A stretch of 48,871 nt of DNA from contig JACPVI010000088.1 in assembly GCA_016191815.1 (NCBI GenBank), positions 1 to 48,871 of the forward strand, written 5' to 3'. The first letter of the stretch is position 1, and each line of letters begins with the position of its first letter. The DNA comes from Myxococcales bacterium. GTDB lineage: Bacteria; Myxococcota; Myxococcia; Myxococcales; Myxococcaceae. The position numbers and the translations under genes were made by a program. The notes beneath the pieces are model-generated. The model ran no database searches and was not told where the DNA came from. It was given only the letters and a program-made list of their open reading frames with translations. This document shows positions 7,807-16,402 of this stretch, piece after piece.

Positions 7807-9975
7807 CTAGATGAATTCCGCCCGCCGCTCCGGGCTGATCACCTCTTCCATCAGGGCGCCGATGTCCAGCACCAGCACGGTGCGCCGGTTCCCGAGGTCG
7901 GTCGCCCCGGCGATGCCCGGGATGTGGCGGAGCTTCCCTCCCAGCGGCTTGATCACGATGTCCTGCTGGCCGATCAGCTCGTCGACCGCGAGGCCGAGCC
8001 GCTCCTGGGCGAGGCCTACCACCACCACGAAGTGCCGGCTGAGGGGCCGCTCCGGGAGGGCGAAGAGGCGCGCCAGCCGCATGAAGGGGAGCGTGCGGCC
8101 GCGGAGCGAGAAGACCTCTCGCCGCTCCACGGTGCGGATCTCGGAGCCCTCCACCGAGACGATCTCCAACACGCTGTTGAGCGGGACAGCGTAGGTGCGG
8201 TCGCTCACCGAGACCATCAGCGCCCGGATGATGGCCAGGGTGACCGGCAGGGTTAGGGTGAGGGTGGTCCCTCTCCCCGCCTCGCTGGAGACGTCGATGA
8301 TCCCCGAGAGGTTGGCGATGTTGGTCTTCACCACGTCCAGCCCCACCCCGCGGCCGGAGATGGCGGACACCGAGCGGGCGGTGGAGAAGCCGGGCAGGAA
8401 GATGAGGTTTTGAAGCTCCCTCCGGTTCATCTCCTGGGCCTGGTCGGCGACGACCAGCCCGCGCTGGACGGCCACCTGGCGGATGCGCGATTCGTCCAGC
8501 CCGCTCCCGTCGTCGCTCACCTCGATCACCACGTGGTTCCCGCGCTGCTCGGCGCGCAAGGACACCGTGCCGCGCCGCGGCTTGCCGTGCTCGGCGCGCT
8601 CGTCGGGCAGCTCGACGCCGTGGTCGATGGCGTTGCGGATGATGTGCATCAACGGGTCGGAGAGCTCCTCGACGATGAGCTTGTCCAGCTCGACCTCGCC
8701 CCCGGAGACCGCGAAGTCCAGCTCCTTGCCCGCTTCCCTGGCGAGGCGGCGGACCAGCCGGGCGAGCTTGTCGAAGACCTGGCCCAAGGGGACCATGCGA
8801 GCATCGAGGATGCCGGTCTGCAGCTCGTCGAGCTTCCGCTCCAGGGCGCGGCACTCGCGGGACAGCTCCTGGCCCCAGAGCTTGCTGACGGCATGGGCGC
8901 CTGCGGCGAGCGCCGACTCCGCCAGCCGCTGGACGTTGGCCCTGATGAGGAGCAGCTCGCCGACGGCGTTCATCAAAGAATCCAGCCGGCGGATGTCGAC
9001 GCGCACCGTCTGGGTGAGGGAGCGCAGGGAAAGGTCGGGCTCCCGGCGCTCGGTGGGTGTGGGGCCCTCCTCCGCGTGGAGCCGGGGCAGCTCGACGCGG
9101 GCTGGCGGCGGCGCCTCGGTGGGCCGCCTGGGCCTCACCGAGACCCGGTGTCGTTTGGTGGTGGCCGGCTTGCGGGCCGGTTCGGCGGCCGCCTTCTCCT
9201 CGGCGACCGGCGAGGGGGCCGGGGCGGGCTGTCCCGAGAGCGGAGCGAGCTTCGCCGGAAGCTCGATGAGCGCCTGGTGGATCCGCTCCGCGGCGGACTT
9301 GCTGCCGAAGATGAGATCGAAGGCGATGCCAGAGCCGGCGCCTGGCTCTGCCGAGGGCAGGGTGCTGATCACCTCGCCCAGCGGCTTGAGCGCGTCGTTC
9401 ACCTTCGCGAGGCCCACGTCGAAGTCGGTGAGATCGAACGCCGCGCGCACTCTCCACAGCGGCACGCCCTTGCGGACGTTCTCCTTGAGGCGGTGCTCTT
9501 CGTACTCGGTGAAGACGGCCCGGATCTGGGCCGGCAGCCCGATCTCGTCCAGCTCGTCGGAGCTTGGCGGAGGGCCAAAGCTGGCGAGCGAGGAGAGGCG
9601 GTTGGCCAAGAGCTTGGCCCGCTCGGCGGATCGGCCCTCGTGGCCCTCGCGCGAGGCTTCGGAGAGGAGCGCCTGGAGCGCGTCCAGGGCCTCGACCAGC
9701 GAGTCGACCACCGGGGCGGAGGGCTCGATCTTCCCGAGCCGCAGCCGGTCGAGGACCTCCTCGGCGGCGTGGGCGAGGTCGGCCATCGCGTCCTGGCCGA
9801 ACATGCCGGAGAGGCCCTTGAGCGAGTGCGCGCCGCGGAAGATCCGGTTGACCAGGTCGGGGTCCAGCTCGCTCCGTCTCTGCTCATCGAGGACGAGCAG
9901 GTCGCGGCCGAGCAGGTCGAGGATCTCGTTCGCCTCGGCGACGAACTCGGAGAGGCCTTTGGCGGGGGGGCTCAC
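7807..9975 (-). CDS. cheA: Chemotaxis histidine kinase CheA
   Basis: A 722-residue class II histidine kinase. The HPt domain holds the phosphoaccepting H50 in RGAHSLKG. Residues about 130-280 form a less conserved region where CheA usually binds CheY/CheB, followed by an Ala/Pro linker. The dimerisation helices begin at VDIRRLDSLMNAVGEL. The ATPase domain has HIIRNAIDHGVE, DDGSGLD and GRGVGLDVV. A C-terminal CheW-like regulatory domain completes it. There is no fused receiver, unlike FrzE. It starts with GTG overlapping the stop of the upstream cheY (GTGA). It should phosphorylate both CheY proteins and CheB of this operon. Confidence 0.96.
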   Translation of the reverse strand: MSPPAKGLSEFVAEANEILDLLGRDLLVLDEQRRSELDPDLVNRIFRGAHSLKGLSGMFGQDAMADLAHAAEEVLDRLRLGKIEPSAPVVDSLVEALDALQALLSEASREGHEGRSAERAKLLANRLSSLASFGPPPSSDELDEIGLPAQIRAVFTEYEEHRLKENVRKGVPLWRVRAAFDLTDFDVGLAKVNDALKPLGEVISTLPSAEPGAGSGIAFDLIFGSKSAAERIHQALIELPAKLAPLSGQPAPAPSPVAEEKAAAEPARKPATTKRHRVSVRPRRPTEAPPPARVELPRLHAEEGPTPTERREPDLSLRSLTQTVRVDIRRLDSLMNAVGELLLIRANVQRLAESALAAGAHAVSKLWGQELSRECRALERKLDELQTGILDARMVPLGQVFDKLARLVRRLAREAGKELDFAVSGGEVELDKLIVEELSDPLMHIIRNAIDHGVELPDERAEHGKPRRGTVSLRAEQRGNHVVIEVSDDGSGLDESRIRQVAVQRGLVVADQAQEMNRRELQNLIFLPGFSTARSVSAISGRGVGLDVVKTNIANLSGIIDVSSEAGRGTTLTLTLPVTLAIIRALMVSVSDRTYAVPLNSVLEIVSVEGSEIRTVERREVFSLRGRTLPFMRLARLFALPERPLSRHFVVVVGLAQERLGLAVDELIGQQDIVIKPLGGKLRHIPGIAGATDLGNRRTVLVLDIGALMEEVISPERRAEFI

Positions 9976-10346
9976 GCGATCCGGAGGTAGCGCCGGAGCA
10001 GCGCTTCCAGGCTGTGGGGCTGGAAGGGCTTGACCAGGTACTCGGCGGCGCCGAGCGCCATGCCCTTGTCGCGGTCCTGCTCCCGGCCCTCGGTTGTGAT
10101 GACGAACAAGGGGGTGTCGCGGTAGCTCGGGTTTCCCTTGACGAAGTGGATGAGCTCGAGCCCGTTGATGTCCGGCATGTTGATGTCGGTGATGATCAAG
10201 TCGAAGCGATGCCGGGGGAGGAGCTTGAGCGCTTCCAGGCCGGAGGCGGTGGGGTAGGCCTCGACGCCGGGCACGGACTCGACCGTCGCCGCGATGAATT
10301 CGCGGGTGGCCTTCGAATCCTCCACGATCAGGACCTTGGACCCCAT
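9972..10346 (-). CDS. cheY: Single-domain response regulator (CheY-like), first gene of the che block
   Basis: A 124-residue receiver domain with E9/D10, phosphoacceptor D54 in TDINMPDING, T84 and K106 in LVKPFQ. It has an ATG start 30 bases downstream of the aminopeptidase-N-domain gene, close enough that the che genes may be read from the nusB promoter. Its stop overlaps the cheA GTG. Having cheY directly ahead of cheA and a second cheY after cheB is a layout also seen in alternative-function chemosensory systems of myxobacteria. The output partner is unknown. Confidence 0.92.
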   Translation of the reverse strand: MGSKVLIVEDSKATREFIAATVESVPGVEAYPTASGLEALKLLPRHRFDLIITDINMPDINGLELIHFVKGNPSYRDTPLFVITTEGREQDRDKGMALGAAEYLVKPFQPHSLEALLRRYLRIA

Positions 10347-10376
10347 CGGCTCGGCGGCGGGGCCGATGGTAGCACG

Positions 10377-10862
10377 TCAGCGCGAGTCAAAAAGGAGCGA
10401 GCGGAGCCCTCGCTCGGCGATCACCGCCACGCGCGCGCCGCGGAACTGGGGGAGGAAGGAGCGGCGGACGGCGTCCGCCCGGGAGGCGTCGTCGAGCGAG
10501 CCTTGGCCGGGCACGTCGATGGCGGCGCTCTCCATCTTGGCGCGGGTGAGCATGCGGGCGGCGTTGGCGAGGGTGTCGGCCAGGGCGGAGGCGGAGAACT
10601 GCGCGAGCTGGCCGGTGCCGATGGCGAAGATGCGGGGCATGGCCAGCCGGCCGTTGCTGGGGAGCAGCAGGCTCTCGCCCAAGGCGCCGGTGAAGAAGCG
10701 GTCGCGGAGCACGCGGGAGAGCCGGCCGCACAGGCGCCAGTCGGCGAAGCCGGCGAGGCCGGGGAGGGGCCGTGCGTCCTCGGAGATGAAGAGGCAGAGG
10801 GCGTCGACTCCCTTGAGGGCGTCCAGAGCTTCGAGGCCGATCTCGTGGGTGGTGAGGTTCAA
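10377..10862 (-). CDS. Stand-alone leucyl aminopeptidase N-terminal-like domain protein
   Basis: A 161-residue protein resembling the N-terminal (non-catalytic, macro-like) domain of M17 leucyl aminopeptidases. It has an early acidic/Leu-rich strand-helix pattern, the LLLPSNGRLAMPRIFAIGTG segment, and an Ala-rich helix followed by AAIDVPG. The zinc-binding catalytic domain is entirely missing, so it should not be a peptidase. The start is TTG, overlapping the nusB stop as TTGA. Placement directly after nusB and just before the che operon suggests co-transcription with both. Its function is unknown; a ligand- or nucleic-acid-binding role would be a guess. Confidence 0.65.
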   Translation of the reverse strand: MNLTTHEIGLEALDALKGVDALCLFISEDARPLPGLAGFADWRLCGRLSRVLRDRFFTGALGESLLLPSNGRLAMPRIFAIGTGQLAQFSASALADTLANAARMLTRAKMESAAIDVPGQGSLDDASRADAVRRSFLPQFRGARVAVIAERGLRSLLFDSR

Positions 10863-11284
10863 GGCTTCTCCGCGGCGGCGGCGATCTTGTCCAGCAGGCC
10901 GTTGATGAAGGCGGAGGACTCCTCGGAGCCGAAGGTCTTCCCCAGCTCCACGGCCTCGTTGAGCGTCACCTTTCGGGGGATGTCGGGGCGGTGGAGCAGC
11001 TCGAAGACTCCCAGCCGGAGGACGTTGCGGTCGACCCGGGACATCCTATCGAGGCGCCAGTTGTGGCTGTGCTGTTCGATGAGGCGGTCGATCTCCTCGA
11101 GGTGTTCCCGCACGCCGATCACCAACTCCAGGGCGAAGGCGTGGGCGGCCTCGTCCCTTGGGCCCTCTTCGGCGCTGGCCGACCAGGCGGACTCCAGGGC
11201 CTCGGAGGGGGAGACTGCCCCTGACATGTCGAGCTGGTAGAGCGCTTGGAGGGCTCGCTCCCGGGCGGTCCGCCGAGCGCCCAT
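10859..11284 (-). CDS. nusB: Transcription antitermination factor NusB
   Basis: A 141-residue NusB of normal length. It opens with the arginine-rich ARRTARERALQALYQLDMSG that contacts boxA RNA, and contains RVDRNVLRLGVFELL and KVTLNEAVELGKTFGSEESSAFINGLLD, both characteristic of the family. With NusE/S10 it binds boxA in rRNA leaders to suppress termination. The ATG is preceded by AGGGAG seven bases upstream, a good ribosome-binding site. In related genomes nusB directly follows ribH. Here the two are separated by about 3.3 kb of plus-strand sequence carrying the SNF2 pair. Confidence 0.96.
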   Translation of the reverse strand: MGARRTARERALQALYQLDMSGAVSPSEALESAWSASAEEGPRDEAAHAFALELVIGVREHLEEIDRLIEQHSHNWRLDRMSRVDRNVLRLGVFELLHRPDIPRKVTLNEAVELGKTFGSEESSAFINGLLDKIAAAAEKP

Positions 11285-11675
11285 TCAGGGCTCCCTGTGA
11301 AGCTTCGGCATCGGCCAAAGTGTAGCGCAAAAGCTCCTGTCACTCTGGGAGACGGCTGGGGTGTGAGACGGCTGGGGTGAGGGGCGGCGGGCGAGGGGCA
11401 GATCGCCGGGCGCCGGAGCGGGCGCTCTCACTGGGTGCGCCGCTTGCGGCGGAGGGCGGCGCGGAGGGCGCGCACGGCGTTGGCCTGGCCAGGCCATCGC
11501 CCCGTCAACGGCATTCGAGGCTCACGTGGCTGACTCTGGCATTCAGGCTACGCGGCGCGCCGATTCCCGCACACCTCCATCAGGCCCATCCACAAACGCT
11601 CCGGGCCGCGGCATGACTGGCGTTCAACGCGATCTGTACCCAAACCACTTGAAATCGGGGAATCGAACCAAGCCA
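11285..11675. other. Divergent intergenic region between nusB and the SNF2 pair
   Basis: About 390 bases separate the nusB start from the likely start of the helicase gene. It must hold the promoter for nusB (and perhaps the che operon) on the minus strand and one for the helicase pair on the plus strand. A tandem direct repeat lies at 11349-11379. No RNA gene is visible. The GGGAATCGAACC string near 11657 resembles a reverse tRNA T-arm, but its stem does not pair. No sigma-70 promoter with good spacing could be fixed by eye. Confidence 0.5.
11349..11379. repeat. Two-copy direct repeat, 16-base period
   Basis: The 15-mer GAGACGGCTGGGGTG occurs at 11349-11363 and again at 11365-11379, separated by a single T, giving an exact tandem copy. 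It lies about 65-95 bases upstream of nusB and about 300 bases upstream of the helicase gene. A paired operator site is possible, but so is a simple slippage duplication. Confidence 0.7.
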
Positions 11676-13469
11676 ATGTCAGCCCCGGCGGGTATGTTAC
11701 GCCTCCTTTCGCGGGAACGGGGGATGCTCGACCCACAAGCGGATGCCAGCGCGACCCTCGCCGAGGCACTCTCCTCCGGCGCCTGCGGCTCACTCTCCGC
11801 CTGGGAGGTGGCTCTCGCCGGCTGGAAGCTCAAGTTGCGCGAGCAGTTCGACGAGTTGCTCTGCCTCGAACGCCTGAGGGACGTCCGCCGCCTCGACTAC
11901 CAGGTCGAAACCGTCCTCCGCGTGCTGCGGCAGTTCCGCGGACGCGCGCTATTGGCCGACGAGGTGGGGCTCGGCAAGACCATAGAAGCGGGCATGCTCG
12001 TCTCGGAGTTCCTCCTCCGCGGGCTCGCCCGCCGCGTTCTCGTCATCACCCCCGCGGCCCTGGTCGGCCAGTGGCGAGCCGAGCTCTCCGAGAAGTTCAG
12101 CATCGAGCCGCGGTGCACAGACGAGGTAGCGTTTCGAGCCGACCCCGAGACGGCATGGGCCTCCGCCGACGGGGTGGTGGTGGCTTCGCTCCAGACCGTC
12201 CGGCACGCACGGCACAACGCCCTCGTCCAGGCGCGACCATGGGACATGGTGGTGGTGGACGAGGCGCACCACTTGAAAAACCGCGCCACCGCCGCCTACC
12301 GGCTGGTGGATTCACTCAAGAGCCGATATCTGCTCCTGCTCACCGCGACCCCGGTCGAGAACGACCTCGAGGAACTGTACAACCTGGTCACCCTCCTCAA
12401 ACCGGGGCAGCTCGCCACCCCGGCCCAGTTCAAGCGCGATTACCTCTCGCGGGGCGACCCGTTCTCTCCAAGAAACCGCGACCGGCTGAGGGCCCTGCTC
12501 TCCGAGGTGATGGTGCGCAACACCCGGGCCCTGGCGGGCAAGAGCATCCAGCTGCCGCCTCGGTTCGCCCAAACGGTGGTGGTCGAGCCATCCGATGCCG
12601 AGGCGGCCCTCTACCGGAAGCTGCTCGACGCGGTGCGCGAGTTTTCAAGCTCCGACCCGCCTCCGCTGTCTCATCTCGCGATGCGCCTGCTGCTCGAACA
12701 GGCGGGGTCGAGCGCCCATGCCGCTGCCGACGCGCTCTTGCGCCTTCGAGATCGGGCCGAGGTCCCACCCGCGCTCGAGCCGGTTTCGGAGCTAGCGCGC
12801 GCAGCGTGCGAGGCGCCGCGCAAGGTGCGCCGGCTGCTCGACATCGTCCGCGCGCTCCCCTCGATCGCGGGCGGCAGCAAGGCCGTGGTGTTCACCCGCT
12901 TCCACGCCACCCAGCAGATGCTCGAGCGCTCGCTGCACAGCGCCGGCGTTCCATACTCGAGCTTCCACGGCGGCATGACCGGGGCCGAGAAGGACGAGGC
13001 GGTCGATCGGCTCGGGCGCGACGTGGAGGTGATGCTGGCCACCGAAGTTGGCGGGGAAGGGCGGAACCTCCAGGTCGCCAACGTGCTGGTGAACTACGAC
13101 CTGCCCTGGAACCCGATGCGCATCGAGCAACGCATCGGCCGCGTGCACCGCATCGGCCAGGCGAAGGAGGTGCACGTCTACAGCCTGTGCGGCAAGGGCA
13201 GCGCCGAGGAGCGCATCCTCGACGTGCTGGAACGGCGCATTCACCTGTTCGAGCTCGTCATCGGAGAGATGGACCTGGTGCTGGGCCGGGCGCTCGACGA
13301 GAAGGACTTCGAGGAGCGCATCTACGCCATCTTCGCGGGCTCTGCCGACGACGCGGACGTCGCCAGGAAGTTCGACGAGCTCGCCTCGGCCCTCTCTGCC
13401 GCGCGCGGCCATCTCGAGCGCGTCAAGGAGCTGGACCAGACGCTCTTCGGGAGGGACTTCGAGACATGA
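11676..13469 (+). CDS. SNF2/RapA-type DNA-dependent ATPase
   Basis: A 597-residue superfamily 2 ATPase of the SNF2/HepA (RapA-like) branch. All core motifs are present: LLADEVGLGKTIEAG (Walker A, K101), VVVDEAHHLKN (DEAH), LLLTATPVEN, EVGGEGRNLQ and the Arg-finger block RIEQRIGRVHRIGQ. These enzymes translocate on duplex DNA and remodel proteins bound to it. RapA recycles RNA polymerase, while other relatives work in defence or repair. Possible starts are ATG at 11676, 11694 and 11724. The last sits just after GGGGG, and all retain the ATPase core. Its stop overlaps the ATG of the next gene (ATGA). It lies on the opposite strand from the rib-nus genes around it. Confidence 0.9.
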   Translation: MSAPAGMLRLLSRERGMLDPQADASATLAEALSSGACGSLSAWEVALAGWKLKLREQFDELLCLERLRDVRRLDYQVETVLRVLRQFRGRALLADEVGLGKTIEAGMLVSEFLLRGLARRVLVITPAALVGQWRAELSEKFSIEPRCTDEVAFRADPETAWASADGVVVASLQTVRHARHNALVQARPWDMVVVDEAHHLKNRATAAYRLVDSLKSRYLLLLTATPVENDLEELYNLVTLLKPGQLATPAQFKRDYLSRGDPFSPRNRDRLRALLSEVMVRNTRALAGKSIQLPPRFAQTVVVEPSDAEAALYRKLLDAVREFSSSDPPPLSHLAMRLLLEQAGSSAHAAADALLRLRDRAEVPPALEPVSELARAACEAPRKVRRLLDIVRALPSIAGGSKAVVFTRFHATQQMLERSLHSAGVPYSSFHGGMTGAEKDEAVDRLGRDVEVMLATEVGGEGRNLQVANVLVNYDLPWNPMRIEQRIGRVHRIGQAKEVHVYSLCGKGSAEERILDVLERRIHLFELVIGEMDLVLGRALDEKDFEERIYAIFAGSADDADVARKFDELASALSAARGHLERVKELDQTLFGRDFET

Positions 13470-14518
13470 GCGAGCTGGGCGCGTTCGCCAGTGCGGTCCT
13501 CGAGCAGAATGGCGCGCTGCTGGAGCGCGCCGGCGGCGCCATCGAGGCCGTCCTTCCGCCCGAGCTGTGCGCGCGCCTGCGCCTTCCCGAGCACGTGCGG
13601 CTCTGCGAGGAGGCCGGCGAGGGCGTGCGGCTGGGGTACGGCTCGGAAGCGCTGGAGCGAATGGTGGCGCTGGCGACCTCGACGCTGGTGGTGGCCTCGG
13701 CGCGGCTTCATTGCGGCGTGCGCGCCGCTGCCGCCGAGCAGGCCGCTTCCGCCTTCACCGTGCGCAACGGGGTGTGCTCGGCCGCCCCGCCCACCGCCAC
13801 CTCGAATCGGCGGCTGTGGGTTCATGCCGCGTACGCGCTGACCGCCGACGAGCGCCGCGAGGGCGTGACGTCGGCGGTGGTTTCAGTCGACACCGGAACC
13901 GAGGTGGAGGGTTTCGACGACGCCGCGCGAGGTGCGCTCGAGCAGGGTGGCGCGGGCACGGTGGGCCGCGACGCGGCCGCGGCCGCCGTGCTGGCCGCGG
14001 TACGCCTCTGCTCCGCCAGGGCCGAGGCCGAGAGCGCCTCTTTTCGCGCCGCGATGCAGCGCCGTCTCGAGCGCGACCGCGCGCGCCTCGACGCCTACTT
14101 CGCCGACCTGTCCGGTGAGCTGGAGCGCCGGCAGAGAAACGGCAGGCTCGACCCGAAGGCGGTGGCCGAAAAGCGCGACATCCTGCACCGCGAGAGGGCC
14201 GCCAAGCTCGAGGCGCTCGCCTCGCGGTACGAGGTGAGGCTCGAGGTGAGGCCCGTTTCCGCCGCGGTTGTCGAATGCCCAGGCTACCGGCTGCCGGTTT
14301 CCATTCGGCGCCGCAAGGCCGAGCGCGTCGTGGAGCTCGAATTCGACGGGCCGACGAGGCGGCTGGTGCCCTTGGCGTGCGATGGGTGCCAGGCCGCCGC
14401 CCTTCGACCCGCAGCCTGCGACGAGGCCGTGCACCTGCTATGCGAGCGCTGCGCTCCGCGCGCCGAGGGGCGCTGGCCGTGCCCGGCCTGCGAGGGGAGG
14501 CGACAGAGGACCGCGTGA
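13466..14518 (+). CDS. Coiled-coil zinc-ribbon partner of the SNF2 ATPase
   Basis: A 350-residue protein translationally coupled to the SNF2 ATPase. The first half is Ala-rich and mixed in character. Residues about 190-255 are strongly charged and helical (AMQRRLERDRARLDAYFADL, then ERRQRNG and HRERAAKLEAL), likely a coiled coil. The C-terminal 50 residues carry paired cysteines (CDGC, AAC, LLCERC, WPCPAC) that look like a zinc ribbon. The coiled-coil plus Cys-rich ending resembles the C-terminal region of larger RapA-like proteins, so this may be an accessory module encoded separately. It has no catalytic motif that I recognise. Downstream at 14542-14551 is the palindrome ATGCCGGCAT. Confidence 0.7.
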   Translation: MSELGAFASAVLEQNGALLERAGGAIEAVLPPELCARLRLPEHVRLCEEAGEGVRLGYGSEALERMVALATSTLVVASARLHCGVRAAAAEQAASAFTVRNGVCSAAPPTATSNRRLWVHAAYALTADERREGVTSAVVSVDTGTEVEGFDDAARGALEQGGAGTVGRDAAAAAVLAAVRLCSARAEAESASFRAAMQRRLERDRARLDAYFADLSGELERRQRNGRLDPKAVAEKRDILHRERAAKLEALASRYEVRLEVRPVSAAVVECPGYRLPVSIRRRKAERVVELEFDGPTRRLVPLACDGCQAAALRPAACDEAVHLLCERCAPRAEGRWPCPACEGRRQRTA

Positions 14519-14575
14519 GGATCGGGTGCGAGACTGCCTGAATGCCGGCATGCCTCCCGGGCAACGGCTGACCGC

Positions 14576-15061
14576 TCAGCCCTTCCCCTTTCGCCGCCCT
14601 CCCTCGCCGAGCTGCGCGAAGAGGTTCGCCATCTCGATGCACGAGAGCGCCGCGTCCGCCCCCTTGTTCCCCGACTTCACCCCCGCCCGGTCGATCGCCT
14701 GCTCCACGCTGTCGCAGGTCAATACCCCGAACGACACCGCGCACCGCGCCGACAACGCCACCGCCGCCACCCCCTTCGCCGCCTCCGACGCCACGTACTC
14801 GAAGTGCGGCGTCCCACCGCGGATCACACAGCCCAAGGCCACCACTCCCACGTAGCCCTGCTCCACCACCCGCTTGAGCACCGCCGGCAACTCGAACGTG
14901 CCCGGACAACGGATGACGTCCACATCCTCCGCCCCGTGCCGGCGAAACGCGTCCAGCGCCCCCTTCAACAGCTCCTCGGTGATGAAGGAGTTGAACCGCG
15001 AGACGCAGATCGCAAACCGCCCCTTGGGCGCAACCAGCGAGCCTTCCAGGTACCGGGCCAC
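14576..15061 (-). CDS. ribH: 6,7-dimethyl-8-ribityllumazine synthase
   Basis: A 161-residue lumazine synthase. It condenses 5-amino-6-ribitylamino-uracil with 3,4-dihydroxy-2-butanone 4-phosphate, the penultimate step of riboflavin synthesis, as a large oligomeric shell. Motifs include FAICVSRFNSFITEELL, RCPGTFELPAVLK, VGVVALGCVIRGGTPHFEYV and the late NKGADAALSCIEM. The start is GTG at 15061; the reading MARYLEGSLVAPKG is the expected N-terminus. It lies 47 bases downstream of ribBA, and that gap is largely occupied by a REP-like repeat. Confidence 0.95.
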   Translation of the reverse strand: MARYLEGSLVAPKGRFAICVSRFNSFITEELLKGALDAFRRHGAEDVDVIRCPGTFELPAVLKRVVEQGYVGVVALGCVIRGGTPHFEYVASEAAKGVAAVALSARCAVSFGVLTCDSVEQAIDRAGVKSGNKGADAALSCIEMANLFAQLGEGGRRKGKG

Positions 15062-15108
15062 GCGCCGACTGTAGTTGGAGTGGGTGAGGTGAGCGAGTTT
15101 CCCTCACC

Positions 15109-16317
<1,209 letters not shown>

Positions 16318-16402
16318 GGAGCTCTTTTGACGCCAAAGGGGGTCCCCGCGCAAGGCTCGACCAGCCCTCGTCCGGAGGGCTTGCACCTGCTACCGTGCGC
16401 CC

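Noticed and set aside
11655-11675. Reverse tRNA T-arm look-alike (GGGAATCGAACC)
   Set aside because: The bases flanking the loop do not form a 5-base T-stem and no acceptor, D or anticodon arm can be drawn, so it is not a tRNA or an obvious attachment site remnant.
12071-13465. Plus-strand frame extending the zinc-ribbon gene far upstream through the helicase
   Set aside because: That stretch is an out-of-frame reading of the SNF2 ATPase; the partner starts at the ATG that overlaps the helicase stop.
16318-16402. Possible FMN riboswitch ahead of ribBA
   Set aside because: Only 85 bases separate ribBA from the divergent kinase gene and the conserved FMN riboswitch core is not present.
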